Source of the DNA: Notamacropus eugenii
Taxonomy: Eukaryota; Chordata; Mammalia; Diprotodontia; Macropodidae
Direction of reading: 5' to 3'
Assembly (NCBI RefSeq): GCF_028372415.1
Contig: NC_092872.1
Location: 9,306,001-9,370,000 of the forward strand
Length of the DNA stretch: 64,000 bases
The first letter of the stretch is position 1. Every line of letters begins with the position of its first letter. A model generated the notes under the pieces. It saw only the letters and a list, made by a program, of their open reading frames with translations, was not told the origin of the DNA and did no database searches. This document shows, in pieces, positions 1 through 11,935 of the stretch. Both the position numbers and the translations under genes were made by a program.

Positions 1-254
1 AAGTTGTGGGCAGTTTCGTATCCTTAAGCAATTAAGTAAATGAATTCTTGGGTTTGCCACCCCCTTGCTAATAGTGACGACATCTTCCTAGAGGGGGAAA
101 TTCAGACAAAGATGTCCTAGTAAGGTAAATATGCAAAAAATTTCTAATAGAAATTTTTCCAGTTTTTTAAGTGAAGGAAATAGTAATCTTTGAGAAAACA
201 ACAGGATTAGACTTTTCTCTAAGAACCAGAATATATAAATGTATATAACTGGCT

Positions 255-1310
255 TCCAAATATTTATTTTATTTGTTAATTATTTTATTTGTTTTCAGTT
301 TTTTACTATTACTTCCATATATCTTAGATTTTTTTCCCCCTTCTCTCCCTGAGATGGTGTGCAGTCTTATCTAAGTTCTACACATACATTCCTATTAAAT
401 ACATTTTCACCTCAGTCATGTTGCATAGAAGAATTAAAATGAATGGGAGAAACCATAAAACAAAACAAAACATAATACAAAAGACAATGGTCTGCTTCAT
501 TCTGTGATCCGATTCCATAGTTCTTTCTCTGGATGTGGAAGGCATTTTGCCTCGAGTCCATTGGAAATTTTTTAGATCCTTGCATTGCTGTGAAGGACTA
601 AGTCTACTGGAAAAATTCCTCCCACACTGTGGTTATTGCTGTGTACAGAGTTCTCTTGATTCTGCTCCTTTCACTCAGCATCAGTTCATATCAGGCCTTT
701 CAGGCCTCTCTGAAATCTTTCTGTTCATCATTTCTGTTCATCATTCACAGTAGTATTCCATTACATTCATATATCACAACTTGTTCATCCATTCCCCAAT
801 TGATGGGCATCCCCTTGATTTCCAGTTTTGGGCCACCACAAAGAGAGCTGCTATAAATATTTTTGCACATGTGGGACCCTTTCCCATTTTTATGATCTCT
901 TAGGGATACAGTCCTAGAAGCAGTATTGCTAGGTCAAAGGGTATGCACATTTTTGTCGTCCGTTGGACATAGTTCCAAATTACTCTCCAGAATGGTTGGA
1001 TCAGCTCACAGGTTCACCAACAATGAATTAGTGTTCCATCTCTCTCACATCTTCTCCAGCATTTATCATCTTCCTATTTTGTCATGTTAGCCAATCTGAT
1101 AGATGTGATGTGGTACCTCAGAGTTGTTTTGATTTGCATCTCTCTAATCAATAGTGATTTAGAGCATTTTTTCATATGACTATAGATAGCTTTAATTTCT
1201 TGCTCTGAAAATTGCCTCTTCCCATCCTTTGACTATTTATCAGTTGGAGAATGACTTGTATTCTTGTAAATTTGACACAGTTCTTTATATATTTTCCAAA
1301 AATTTCTAAT
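255..1310 (-). mobile_element. L1 LINE, 3' part, antisense
   Basis: Read on the minus strand this is the end of L1 ORF2 and the 3' UTR, in the same order as the sense copies near 12.4-13.6 kb and 60.4-61.0 kb. Shared landmarks include the segment whose + strand text is 'ccattccccaattgatgggc' (near 792-811) and the run about resting on a 'gatgtgatgtggtacctcag' type sequence near 1105-1125. It is 5' truncated and diverged, so it is an old, dead copy. Confidence 0.85.
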
Positions 1311-1370
1311 GGAATAATAAGTTTTAAAAGTTAGATCAAGGATTTTACATATAAAATTGCATTAATTTTT

Positions 1371-1689
1371 GTGTGCGTGTGTTCGTCCTTCGTTGCCAAA
1401 GAAGACCATGCCATCGGAGAAATAATGACATGACTTGCACTTGACTTTGTTTTGAGTGAGGGAGGGCTGTGTAGGTCACCAGCCTCACTTTTCCTCCAGA
1501 GCCATCTGAATCCAGTGATCAGATATTCATCAAGATGACTGGAGGTGACCCAGGATGAGGCAGTTGGGGTTAAGTGAGTTGTCCAAGGTCACACAGCTAG
1601 TGAGTGTCAAGTGTCTGAGGTGAGATTTGAACTCAGGTCCTCCTGAATCCTTCATTGGTGCTCTAGCCACTGCACCACCTAGCTGCCCA
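1371..1689 (-). mobile_element. RTE-tailed CORE-SINE (marsupial tRNA-derived SINE)
   Basis: Full-length element in reverse orientation. It starts with the RTE-like tail (gttcgtccttcgttgcc) and ends with the complement of the tRNA-like head (caccacctagctgccc). The CORE box is seen as 'ccaaggtcacacagctagtg'. At least five close copies lie elsewhere in the window. The flanks share an attaattttt / attagtaatttt similarity that may be a degraded target-site duplication. Confidence 0.92.
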
Positions 1690-2300
1690 TTAGTAATTTT
1701 AAAGAAACCTTAAATCATCTTTTCCCTATTTGAGGTAACTGCTAATTTAAAAAGACAAAAGGGCCCATTTTCCAAGTCAGGACCATATAGATTATTTTTA
1801 AGACTCCTTCACTCTGTTGCTGGCAGTATCTGTATCAGCAGGTAACAGGGTTTAGGTAAAGACAGAAACAGCAAGCGGTGTGTAACAACTGAAATTCTCT
1901 GAAATGTACATGAATCATGGGTCCTTACTTTGATGCTGTTCTTGTAACTTGATTGTTAGTAAGACCAGAGCCATAAGGTTTGAGCAGGTTTTTCACCACA
2001 TGAATACTTAGTTATTGTAAAACCAAATTTTGAATGTTGTTCTCAGTTGCATTGGGTAATCTCTGCAAGTAACTTGGAACCAGACAAGCAGATCTTCAAG
2101 GAGGAGCCTTCTTAAGAGCTGCCCCGAGAGAAAGTCTGATTCCAGAATGTTTCCAGGGATCACCTCTGGGGCTTAAGATGAAACAGGCTGATTAAAGGAC
2201 ATTGGGAGTGGATACAGGGAGACTGGACTTTATTTAATAGTGATGATCATCATTGTATTACTTTGGCCTCTTGTTCATGGTGTTAACGTTTGCTGAGTTT
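1690..2300. other. No recognised gene; possibly retroviral fossil flank
   Basis: No exon, finger, KRAB or SCAN coding block is visible. The stretch lies directly upstream of an env-like fragment and could be part of the same old provirus, but I see no motif that shows it. Confidence 0.3.
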
Positions 2301-2650
2301 TATTGTTTGCCTCGGTGGTGATGTGTAAATCTCTCCTCTCAAAAAGCCTTCTAAGGAGTTTGAATCTTTCATTTAAAATTGAGAAATTGGTTCAGGGCAC
2401 AAGTGAGTGGAGCTCCCCACTCCAGTCTGAGGTAGATTCTTTAGCTTTTCTTACTGTGGCTCAGGGAGAGGTTTGTATTAAAATTAATGAGTCTTGTTCA
2501 TATGTTAACCAGTCAGGAGAAATTGTGGAAAACCTACATAAGATCCAACAAGTTATAGGAAATACCCCCAGGCGATCCCTGATGGAATCCTTATTCTTTG
2601 TTCACTTGGCTGCAGGGAAATGGCCTGTGAGCCACCCTTGGTAAGTGGAC
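2300..2650 (+). mobile_element. Endogenous retrovirus env fossil (TM-region fragment)
   Basis: The + strand translation contains a stretch resembling the transmembrane-subunit ectodomain of gamma-type (class I) retroviral Env: a leucine/alanine-rich run, then GEVCIKINESC followed by YVNQSGEIVENL, like the Cys-rich loop and 'YVN-SG-I' motif of that family. Only a fragment is recognisable, with no adjoining gag or pol seen, so it is a broken remnant. Age looks considerable, judging by how little of the element can be recognised. Family placement is by motif only. Confidence 0.5.
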
Positions 2651-2939
2651 CCTTGTTGCCCTCTGCTTTATAGTCCTGTTTAGACTTTGTATTAGTTATC
2701 ACACCTGCACCAGAAAGGCTCATATTAAACATATACACTGCTGATACTATGTTTAAAATCTCATAGATTTATTTTATAGATGAGTAATTCATAGGAGACA
2801 TGTCTTCCATAGGTCAGAGGGGGGAATTAAGAAACTGAGAAAATTAAATTGATTTTAGTTTGTAATTGATTTCATTCTGTGTCTGCATTGATATTTTGTG
2901 TAACTGCCTAAGTGATATTTCTTTGTCTCTGAGTTAAGT

Positions 2940-3330
2940 TCAAAAGAGTTCAGTGTTCCTGAAAATCACTGTGCTATTATTATGTCAAAGACACCTATTA
3001 TCTCTGCATCGCTAGCTTTTCTTGCCAGGATACAGGTGGACATCGGGAAATCTATTATCTCTGTGCCATTAGCCAGTCAGCATCCCCTAGCAACAAGGAA
3101 AACACTGCCATCCTTTCCTCCAGTAGAAGTTAGATACATTGTCTTTTGTTTACATTGTTACTTCCCTAAACCACAAGAAGTCTTGTACGTGCTACCTTGT
3201 GGTCTTTGTGTTTACTGAGGAATTAGACCTGATTTGTTTGCAGATTGCAAGCCTTTGGTAATAAATAGCTTTGTTCAGACTTAGTTTCTCAGTTCAATTG
3301 TGACACCCAGAGATTTTGTATAAAAGGTGC
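2940..3330 (+). mobile_element. Possible LTR of the env-bearing fossil
   Basis: Downstream of the env-like fragment lies a segment with an LTR-like 3' half: aataaatagctttgtt (polyadenylation signal) followed by a pyrimidine-rich run and a short U5-like end near 3300. The position fits a 3' LTR, but no second copy is present in the window to prove it. Confidence 0.3.
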
Positions 3331-3444
3331 TTTGTAAATCCTAAAATGATCTAGAAGTGATCGTTTTTAGTATTTTTCTATTGTACCCTCAGTTATTATT
3401 TACCAACTCTTGGCTCTCCAAGTTCCATATTTCCTGTGTAGGAT

Positions 3445-3777
3445 ATACTTCTCCTGGGCAGCTATGTGGTGCAGTGGATAGAGCACCAGTGCAGGAGTCA
3501 AGAGGACCTGAGTTCAAATCTCACCTCAGACACTTGACACTCACTAGCTGTGTGACCTTGGACAACTCACTTAACCCCAATTGCCTCATCCTGGGTCATC
3601 TCCCGTCATCCTGATGAATATCTGGTCACTGGATTCAGGTGGCTCTGGAGGAGAAGTGAGGCTGGTGACCTGCACAGCCCTCCCTCACTCAAAACAAAGT
3701 CAGGTGCAAGTCACGTCATTATTTCTCTGATGGCATGGTCTTCTTTGGCAACGAAGGACGAACACACATACTTCTCC
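3445..3777 (+). mobile_element. RTE-tailed CORE-SINE with target-site duplication
   Basis: Complete sense copy: head gggcagctatgtggtgcag, box-B-like gagttcaaatctc, CORE tagctgtgtgacc, then the RTE-type tail ending tttggcaacgaaggacg. It is flanked by an exact 10-bp direct repeat, atacttctcc (3445-3454 and 3768-3777), the expected signature of LINE-mediated insertion. Confidence 0.95.
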
Positions 3778-4374
3778 CACTTCTTTCCCTCATGGGCTCC
3801 TTCTCCACCAGAATATAAGACTTGACTTGTTCTTTCCAATCTCCTTTTTCCCAATTTTAATATTTCCCCACCCTTTCCACTGAATGAGTAAATGAAAAAG
3901 CATTAAGCCCGAGGCCTAATGTAAAAAAAAAAAAAAAGTATTTGCAAAACTCTGCGCATATAAACAAATGTAAAACAATGCCTGCTTGCTCTCAGTGAAC
4001 TCATTCTGATGGGGGAGAAAACACACAGAGAAAGTTTTAGCCGCAAGTCATGTGAAAAGGTCCTTAGAACACCGGAGCCAATCAGATGGTAATACGCTTT
4101 TTTAAATGTCCTTTCCATTAAGAAAACCATTTCACTTTCTGATGTTGAGCTATTTGACTGGTCAAGGACTTTCACATGTCACTTTTTTCCTTTTTTGTTT
4201 TGTTTTTGTTTTGAGTCTTCAGTAATTGTAGCCTCGGGAGGCAGGAACTATATACAGCCTCTGCAGAGAAAGCTGTGGGGTTCCATTTCTGTTAGATTTC
4301 TCTTCCCTCAGTTATTCTGTAAATGACTGTACATCCACTTGGAGTTGATGGTTATTTATGATGATCACATTGTG

Positions 4375-4475
4375 AGCTTCTTGTGGGCAGGGGCTCTCTT
4401 TTGCCTTCGTGTGTGTCCCCAGCGCTTAGTACAGTGCCTGCCACAGAGTAGTCTCTTGCTGTTTATTGGACTGAA
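4375..4475 (+). mobile_element. L2 LINE 3' end
   Basis: Carries the mammal-wide L2 3' terminal sequence: gtgagcttcttgtgggcagg, a 'ccccagcgcttagtacagtg' block and a 'gcctgccacagagtag' block, ending near a tgtttattg run. It is a short ancient remnant in the upstream intron of the finger gene. Confidence 0.7.
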
Positions 4476-4639
4476 CTGAATGGAAGGTGTGGATTGAATC
4501 TTGTTTTTCACCATATTGGTATCTACTTTTCCCAGTAGTTTTTATTGAATGATAAATTCCCTTCCCAAATGTTTATCCTTTGGTACCTTTCCATGTTTTA
4601 TATTCTCTGTTGTCCATATTGTCAAGCTCTTTTTATATT

Positions 4640-4745
4640 ATCTAAAAGCCAGAGAAGCTAATCTTGGTTTTAGGAAGATCTGGGTTCAAGTCCTTCCTCT
4701 GACACATACTGGCCATGTGACCCAGGGCAGGTGATTTAACTCAAA
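4640..4745 (+). mobile_element. MIR/CORE-SINE fragment
   Basis: Contains the gggttcaagtccttcctctg and tggccatgtgacccagggca blocks that match the box B and CORE part of MIR-type SINEs. It is truncated on both sides. Confidence 0.6.
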
Positions 4746-4955
4746 ACACTTGCTAATCTGCATTAGTAAAGGGAGTTCACTGAGCCTTAAGGAATACCAG
4801 GAGTCCCTTAAGCCTATAAAATCCTAAGTCCAGCCCTCCCCACACCCCTACCAAAAATAAAAGCCATGCACACTTAGAACATTTTTGTATGTGTTGATAC
4901 TTTTTCCGTCCTTTATTAGAGTATGTGACAATTCTTGAATTTCCTTTAATTCTAG

Positions 4956-7138
4956 ATGGCGAACCCCATGATGAGGATGAGAAGTTGATTGTAAATCAGG
5001 AAATTGCTAAAGAAGATTCTCAGGAATCATCTCTGGGAGGTCTCCAGACCGGTCTTCCTGAGCAGCCTCATTTGGAAGAGTCTTACGAACACAAGAACAA
5101 GAGGGAGAAGCAGGGGGAACATTCAGCTCTGGAGACAGTGAAGAGAAAAGAGAGAGATTTCAAGTACGTGACAGGCAAAGAGGCAAAAGCCACTACACGG
5201 GAGACAGAGGAGAATTTTGAGAGACAGTTAGGCTCAAACCTTGTTAGTCATCAAAGACTTCCCAAACTAGAGAAAGCCTACAAATGTCATAAGTGTAGCA
5301 AATACTTTAGACATAATTCAGACCTTTTTCAACATCAAAAGACTCATAGTGAAGAGAAATCCTTGAAACACAGTGAGGTTGGGAAAGCATCCAGTCATAC
5401 TTTAGGACTTGATGAAACTCAGAGAATAAAGGGGGAACATTCCTATAAGTGCAAAGACTGTGACAAATCCTTCAATCATCGCTCACATCTTGAGCACCAC
5501 CAAAGACTTCATACACGGGAGAGACCATATAAATGTAAAGAGTGTGGGAAGACCTTCAGGTGGAGCTCAAACTTTGCTCGACATAGAAGAATTCACACTG
5601 GACCAAAACTCTATGAATGCCAAGAATGTGGAAAAGACTTCACTAGAATATCCCAGTACATTATTCATCAGAGAGGTCACTTTGGGAAGAAACTCCACCT
5701 AAGTAATAGATACAGTAGAACTTTCAGGCACATCTCAGCATTTAATAAGCATAGGAAAGTTCATACTGGGGAGAAATGCTATAAATGCAAAGAATGTGGA
5801 AAAACTTTTACAAGAAACAGAACCCTTCTTGATCATCAGATAATTCATACTGGAGAGAAACCCTATAAATGCAGAGAGTGTGGGAAAACTTTTACAAGAA
5901 ACAAATCCCTCCTTGATCATCAGAAAATTCATACTGGGGAGAAACCCTATAGATGTAAAGACTGTGGGAAAACTTTTACAAGAAACAGGAGCCTTATTGA
6001 GCATGAGAGAATTCACACTGGGGAGAGACCCTATGAATGTAATAAGTGTGGGAAAGCCTTCAATCGTAAGTCATACCTTTTTCTTCATGAGAGAACTCAT
6101 AACAAAAAGAAACCTTATAAATGCAACATTTGTGGGAAAGACTTTAGATGGGGCTCAGGTTTTTCTCGACATCGAAGAAGTCATACTGAGGAGGACTGTG
6201 ATGAAGATAAGGGGCAAAGGAGAATTTTTTGTCACAGTTCTGACATTCAACACCAGAAAATCCATACTGAGAAGAAGTCTCATATGTGTCATGAATGTGG
6301 GAAAGCTTTCACTCGGAGGAGAACCCTTATTGATCATCAGAGAATTCACACTGGAGAGAAACCCTATGAGTGCAGTCAGTGTGGAAAAGCTTTCAGTTGT
6401 AAACCATACCTTACTGTACATCAGAGGACTCATATCTTTAAAGGTCATCAGAAAAATCGCCTTGTGAAGAATTGCTATGAATGCAGTCAATGTGGAAAAG
6501 CCTTTTCTCAAAAGTCAAAACTTATTTTACATAAGAGACTTCATATGGGGGAACAACCTTATAAATGTAGTATCTGTGGGAAAGGCTTCAGGTGGGAGTC
6601 AAACTTCACTCAACATCAGAGAAGTCACACTGTGATGAGACATTATAAATGTCAAGAATGTGGTAAAGTCTTCAGCCAGAAAGACAGACTAACTGAACAT
6701 CAGATGGTTCATAGTGGGGAGAAGCTCCTCAAAGATCAACAGGGTGGTAAACCCTTCAATAGGAAAACCAGACGTTTTGAGCATCAACAAAAACGTGATC
6801 ATGAAAAACCTTATAAATGTGATAAATGTGGGCAGTCCTTCAGCTGTGCCTCAGTCCTTAACTTACATTTGAAAATACATACCAGGGAGAAATCCAGTGA
6901 AAATGATAGTACAAAAACTTTTTTCCAGAACTCAAGTCTTACCTCACATCAACAGTTCCATATTAGAGAGAAAGTCTATAAGTGTAACATGTGTGAGAAA
7001 GCCTTTCGTAAGAAATCCCAGCTTATTATGCATGACAGATTTCACACTCGAGAGAGACCCTATAGATGTAATAAATGTGGGAAAAAGTTCAGGTGGAGCT
7101 CCAACTTATCTCGACATCATAAAAGCCACTCTGAGTAA
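4956..7138 (+). CDS. C2H2 zinc-finger protein, last exon (KRAB-ZNF class)
   Basis: Final exon of a multi-finger DNA-binding protein, expected to act in the nucleus. The exon start follows the acceptor ttcctttaattctag; the reading frame enters in phase 1 (x|AT GGC = DGEP), the same phase as the paralogous last exon at 48757. A charged 105-residue leader (DGEPHDEDEK...) precedes the fingers, which run from about 5279 to the stop at 7136-7138. I count 17 intact fingers of the form (Y/F)xCxxCxK(T/A/D)FxxxxxLxxHxxxH joined by TGEKPY-type linkers, and four degenerate units that lost Cys or spacing: after finger 4 (LHLSNRYS), after finger 9 (GQRRIFCHSS), after finger 14 (LLKDQQGGK) and after finger 15 (SSENDSTKTF). 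Fingers 5-7 are nearly identical (FTRNRTLLDH, FTRNKSLLDH, FTRNRSLIEH). Four fingers share an FRWxS core. No SCAN or KRAB exon was found in 1-4955, so the 5' part is presumably outside the window. The effector domain is therefore inferred from the leader and from the paralogue. Confidence 0.93.
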
Positions 7139-8920
7139 ATTGTAAAGTAAGGATTTTGTAGTTCTTGTAGCCATCGGTACAAAAGACAGCTCTGCTAAGG
7201 AGATCTGAGCTGTGTCATTGATGATTCTGGGGAAGGGAGGATTGATAACTGATTTTCCTGAAGGGCAATTTCCATCACGCTAATGAACAGATTCAAGAAT
7301 TCCCTATATCTATCAGAAAACTTGTTCAAGAGCAATGTTTGTAAAATTAGGGGAGAGATTTTAAGCCTGTTTGTAGTGGAAGCAGATCATAACTAGCATC
7401 AGGAAGATTTGTCTTTCTCCCTTCTCTTTTGACACTACCTATATAACACTGGACAAGTCACTTAGACTTTGTAAAGGCAATTCTTTCACTATCTAATTGA
7501 TTGTGTTGCACTTTTCACCCTTTGAGAATATCTGAAAACTCACTAGTGTTATAGTGATATACGGTCAGTGCAAGGAATTACAAAATCCAAAGATGAGGAT
7601 AGGCTAGGGGATGGAGATGTATGGAGTGTTCAGGCAAGAAGGAAAGAGTTGTCCCTTAATCTGAGAGGGGACTCAATGGAGAGGGGATTGAATTGGTTTC
7701 CCTACAAACAGTTTGTTTTTGGCCTAGAGAGAAGTCTGAATTTGAATGAAGGGAGTTAGGAGACTTTCTTTGGGGGGGGTGGGGGGAGTGAGGTTGAAAT
7801 GTGCATGAGGGTGACCCTGTCTCTTACTAATACTCTGACCCTAATTTTTTGGCCATCAAAAATACAATTTAATATTTAAAGACTTGGTTTGATGGCAAGG
7901 AGTACCATCACCTTCCTCCCTTTGACTTAGTATTCTTATTTCCTCTGACCCTTGCCCTTCCTGATGCCATTTTGAAATTAATTTCGTTATTAGCGTTTAT
8001 CTTCAGCCTTATAACGCTGTTCTTTGTAGTTTTGACTTAGGAAGTTACTGCTGACTTCAGTGTTTCCTTGGACAGGTTCAGGCCTTCCCATCTGAGTCAT
8101 TTGAGGGAATTAGAACATAGTGCTAACAAAGTTTGTATTCTTTTATGGGTCAGTTGTATTAAATGATAATTTCCAATTGATATATTTTCACTGTATTATT
8201 ATTCAGGATTAGCATTTATTAAAGTTAAATTTGTAAACAGAAGCCATCTTTGATTTATTTTCAAGGGCCTTCTACTTTCATTTGTTTTGATCCTAGACAC
8301 ACACCTTTTTTTCCTATACCCTGTCACAGATTTTCCATAACCATCTCTTATTTGCATATCAGTTATTTGCCACTGAGGTTTAAATGCAAATACCACATGT
8401 GAAGGAAGTGTATATAGAACTAAAAAATTAGTGGTAGTGGGCAAATGTAGTAATCAAACATATTAGGAAAATTGAGAAATTTTTTGTTATATATATTACA
8501 TGAAAGCTAAATTTGCAGCAGCATGCATATTAAATAAGCAACACGTTGGTGCAGCTTCTAACCTAATCAGACATTTTACACTCCCTTTTTCAAATTTTTG
8601 TTTTGTAGGAGAGTATAAGAATCTACAACAAAATTCCCTGGAAATCTTAAAAGTCTGATGAACCACACCTTAGGGTTTCTGTCTCCTTCCACGTAAGGCT
8701 GTTTGACCTGGAAAGACTGTTTCTCATCAGATAATATGTATGGGGTCTAACTGCATCCATGAGCCCTCTTAGGCATCTTCTTCCTCTTCTTGACCTCAAA
8801 ATGGCCCCAGTAAGCTGTCATGTCATGTAACTATCTTCAGGAGATATCTTCAGGCCCTTTTGGAGACCTAACTGCTTTCCAGAAACCATTGCAAGCCCTT
8901 GTCATCCTTTCTGGCATAGG
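7139..8920. other. 3' UTR of the finger gene grading into unassigned DNA
   Basis: No long coding block. The first part must hold the 3' UTR of the finger gene; candidate late signals are ATTAAA motifs near 8158 and 8217, but none can be chosen. A G-run lies at about 7773-7788. No recognisable repeat covers most of this interval. Confidence 0.4.
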
Positions 8921-8929
8921 TTGTGTCTT

Positions 8930-10560
8930 AATTCATTACCACCACCATCGACCAACAGCCTTGTCTTGGAGAGGGAATTAGAATCATTCCCCACATTGCT
9001 ATCTCCAGAATTTCTCTCTGTGGTCATCTGTCACCAACTTCCCCCTCTCCCACCTTTGAAGTTCACTATCCAAACAGACCCCAGTGTTGATCCTGATGGC
9101 CATTACCTACTTCACCCCCTTTGCATTCAGTTCCTGGTTCAAAGTCTTCCTTTCCTGAGATTATCTTAGTTGACTTTAACATAGAGGTTAATTTTTCCTT
9201 TAAACATGCTGCCCTTCCCCTCTCTTCAACTCATATGACCTACTCTACCTTGGCCACTGAAAGGGACAGCCACACCCTTTATCTTACATCATCTACAAGT
9301 ATTTCTTTTCTAAGATGAATGATTATGAAGTTCTTTTCTATGACTATAACCTGTTATAGTATGCCTGTCTCTTCTGCATCCTCAGCATCATCTTTAGTTC
9401 CTTGTCCTCTCGGTGCTCTGCTGAGCTGCACTGGCTTCACTTTCCTCCCATTTCTAACTGGACCTTGTAGTTAGCCAGTCTGTATTGCTCCATGCCATGC
9501 CCTTTTGGTCATGCCTCGCCAAATTCCAAACCTTAATTGATCTCACCATCTGCCTCACTTGGTCTTACTTAAATCCCACTGAATGGGCCTGGAGAAAGTC
9601 ATAGAACTATGTTGATGGTGCCCTCTACGTATTTCTCTCATCTCTACTGGGCATTCCAGCATGCAGTCTTTGTTCTCTGATTCTCTACTGCACTCTTCGT
9701 AGTAAACCTTTCTCAAGCTTCCCGTGATACTCTCCCTCAGCCCTCTCCTGTTGATGTATATGCCATTTTAATTTGTATATCTTTATTCACTAGGAGCTCC
9801 TTTTCTACATCCTGATACCCCTTGACATTACCATTTTCTCCTTTAGTCTATAATAAAGTGGGTGTTCTCTAAACCAAGGCCAGCCCCTCCCATTCCTTCT
9901 CCCCCCATTGCTTCCCTTTATTAATCATTCCTATAATTATCTCAGTCTAGCTTACTGGTTCTTTCTTTGCCACCTACAAACACACCCAGGCCTTCCCAAT
10001 CCTTAGTACAGAACAGAATCCCTTAAGGGGACTCGGCCGTCTCTTAAAGCTATCCTGTATTCCCTGTTTCAAGCCAAATTACTGGAATCGTTCCTTTTTC
10101 CTTTCTGTTTCCACTTCCTCATTGCTTTCAACCCAAACAGCTTTCTATGAAGTTATCAATGATCTCTTAATCCCTAAACCTCAATGGCCTCATTCCTCTT
10201 TCTTGGTTCCTCTGTAGCATTTAACTACTCTGTCCTGAGTACTTCACAGGTTTTGGAAACATTGTTCTAAGATTTACCTGTTTAACTTGCCCTCAGTCTC
10301 CTTCACTGGTTCATCATTTATATTCAGCGTTGTTCCCCTAGTTCTCCCTCCCTGTCCTTTCCAAAAACACCACCACTACCTCTGCATGTCTCAAGACTAT
10401 CTCAGGTTTTAATCTTTCTACACTTGGTGACTTCACTAGCTTTCTTGGATTTAATTATTATTTCAATACAGATGATTTAGATCTACATGTCCTACCCTAG
10501 TCTCTCACCTGAGTGCCAATCTTGCATCAGCAATTGCATAGTAGAACATGTCTAACCATG
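8930..10560 (+). mobile_element. L2/CR1-type LINE, sense, decayed
   Basis: Pyrimidine-rich text in the order of an L2 open frame: an endonuclease-like 'GDFN' region decayed to attatcttagttgactttaac (9161-9181), then further on the reverse-transcriptase part with 'tttgatctacatgtcctacc'-like sequence near 10470-10495 and ctctcacctgagtgccaatc, which is the standard L2 block after the YxDD region. There is no intact frame; it is an ancient copy. Confidence 0.6.
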
Positions 10561-11089
10561 GGCATCTCATTTCCAGAACAACTCATTTCCCCCCGAAAGC
10601 TCACACACTTCCAGATTCCATTTCACTATGAACTTAGGCACCTCAAAAATGAGCATTTCCATGTACAGAGTGGAACAAAAAAGACAATATGAAACCATGT
10701 ATTTCTTCTGTTTCATTCCATTACTTACATATATGTATATATATACACATATATGTAGTAAATTCAGAACTACTTGTCTGTGCTTCCTTCTGAACTCCTG
10801 CTTGTGCGCTACTTTAAATGTTTCAATGGCCTTTCCCCCCAGTTTTCTGACATCATGACTAGACCACCTTTTCCCTTTACCTCCTCCCAATAAAAATGGG
10901 GGGGGGGAATCCCCTTAGACAAGCATAGCAAGCACAATATCCATACTGTAGCTGTGTTCCTTTTGTACCTTGAGTCTGTCGCTGTCAGCAGTTGGGTAAC
11001 ATGCTTATTCAATCACAGGAGCAGCCTCTGGTAATGTGGTTGGATACTGATGATCATAATGCCTGAGTCTTTTGAACTTGCTCTCCACA

Positions 11090-11340
11090 GTGATGCTGTC
11101 ACTGTATAAACTGTTCTGGTTCTACTATTTTCATTCTGTGTCAGTTCAGATCAGGATTTAATAAAATTGTTTCTCATCATTTCTGACAACACAATAATAA
11201 TTCCACCATATTCATAAACCACAGTATGTTCAATTGTTCCTTAACTGAATTGAATCCCTTAGATTCGAGTTTTTTCCCACCTTATAATTCTCTTTTCAGG
11301 ATACAGAAATTTGTTTTCCTTTTGATTATTCCCTCCATGA
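11090..11340 (-). mobile_element. L1 3' fragment, antisense, old
   Basis: Diverged version of the antisense L1 3' block also seen at 640-850: a tctgtgtcagttcagatcag sequence, then tccaccatattcataaacca and a gttcaattgttccttaactg counterpart of the 'attccccaattgatggg' block. Confidence 0.6.
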
Positions 11341-11415
11341 TATATCCTCCCCCTCCTTTATCCCTCCCTCCATTTCAGCTTGTTTTTCTGTTGAGTTTGA
11401 TGTATTTCTACACTG

Positions 11416-11419
<4 letters not shown>

Positions 11420-11461
<42 letters not shown>
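11420..11461 (+). repeat. (GT)n microsatellite
   Basis: About 20 uninterrupted GT units. It produces a spurious Cys-Val repeat when translated. Confidence 0.97.
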
Positions 11462-11463
<2 letters not shown>

Positions 11464-11539
11464 ATCTCTCTTCATTTCAGATATTGGTAAGGATCATCTG
11501 ACAATTATAGGATTATATACAATTTTACAGAATAATTTA

Positions 11540-11935
11540 TTGGTTGTGTAGAGTCAAATTTAGACACCAAAGCTGAAGGGAAATTAGAAGTTATGAAGTT
11601 CAAAAAACAGCAGTCACCGAGAGAATGCACACACATAGGCAGTCTGTGGGGTACTGTAATTTACAGGGTCTGGGAAATGGGGTAGAGAAGTGAGGGACTT
11701 TGCAGGTGTCTCCAAGGTGTCTCACAGTTATCAGAGGGGCACCCAATGTTTGGGGAAATTTGTGACATCTGTTAGAGCTTTGGCTGTTGCGAGGGGCCAG
11801 ACTTTCATGTCAGGAAGGACCAGGCACAAGATGGAGGGACTTTATAAAACTGAGTCACTTTTGTTACTTTGCTACCTCCAATTCCCCTTTTTGAGACTAT
11901 TAATAATCTTACAATTTGTTTTTTAAATCAGTACC
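11540..11935. mobile_element. LTR-like retroviral fossil piece A
   Basis: Shares a diverged but clear block with 18187-18250: aggaccaggcacaagatgga, then gggactttataaaactgagt and cacttttgttactttgctac. Two related copies about 6.4 kb apart suggest LTRs of one old provirus or two related solo LTRs. Orientation and ends are uncertain; it looks old and broken. Confidence 0.4.

Noticed and set aside
3456-3540. tRNA-like sequences at SINE heads
   Set aside because: They resemble tRNA promoters (A and B boxes) but are SINE heads continuing into CORE and tail sequence, not standalone tRNA genes.
5735-6511. Antisense frames inside the finger exon
   Set aside because: Shadows of the repetitive sense finger code; periodicity follows the 84-bp finger unit.
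10567-11012. Overlapping 67-107 codon frames around 10.6-11.0 kb
   Set aside because: No domain, splice or start support; AT-rich non-coding sequence with simple TA runs.
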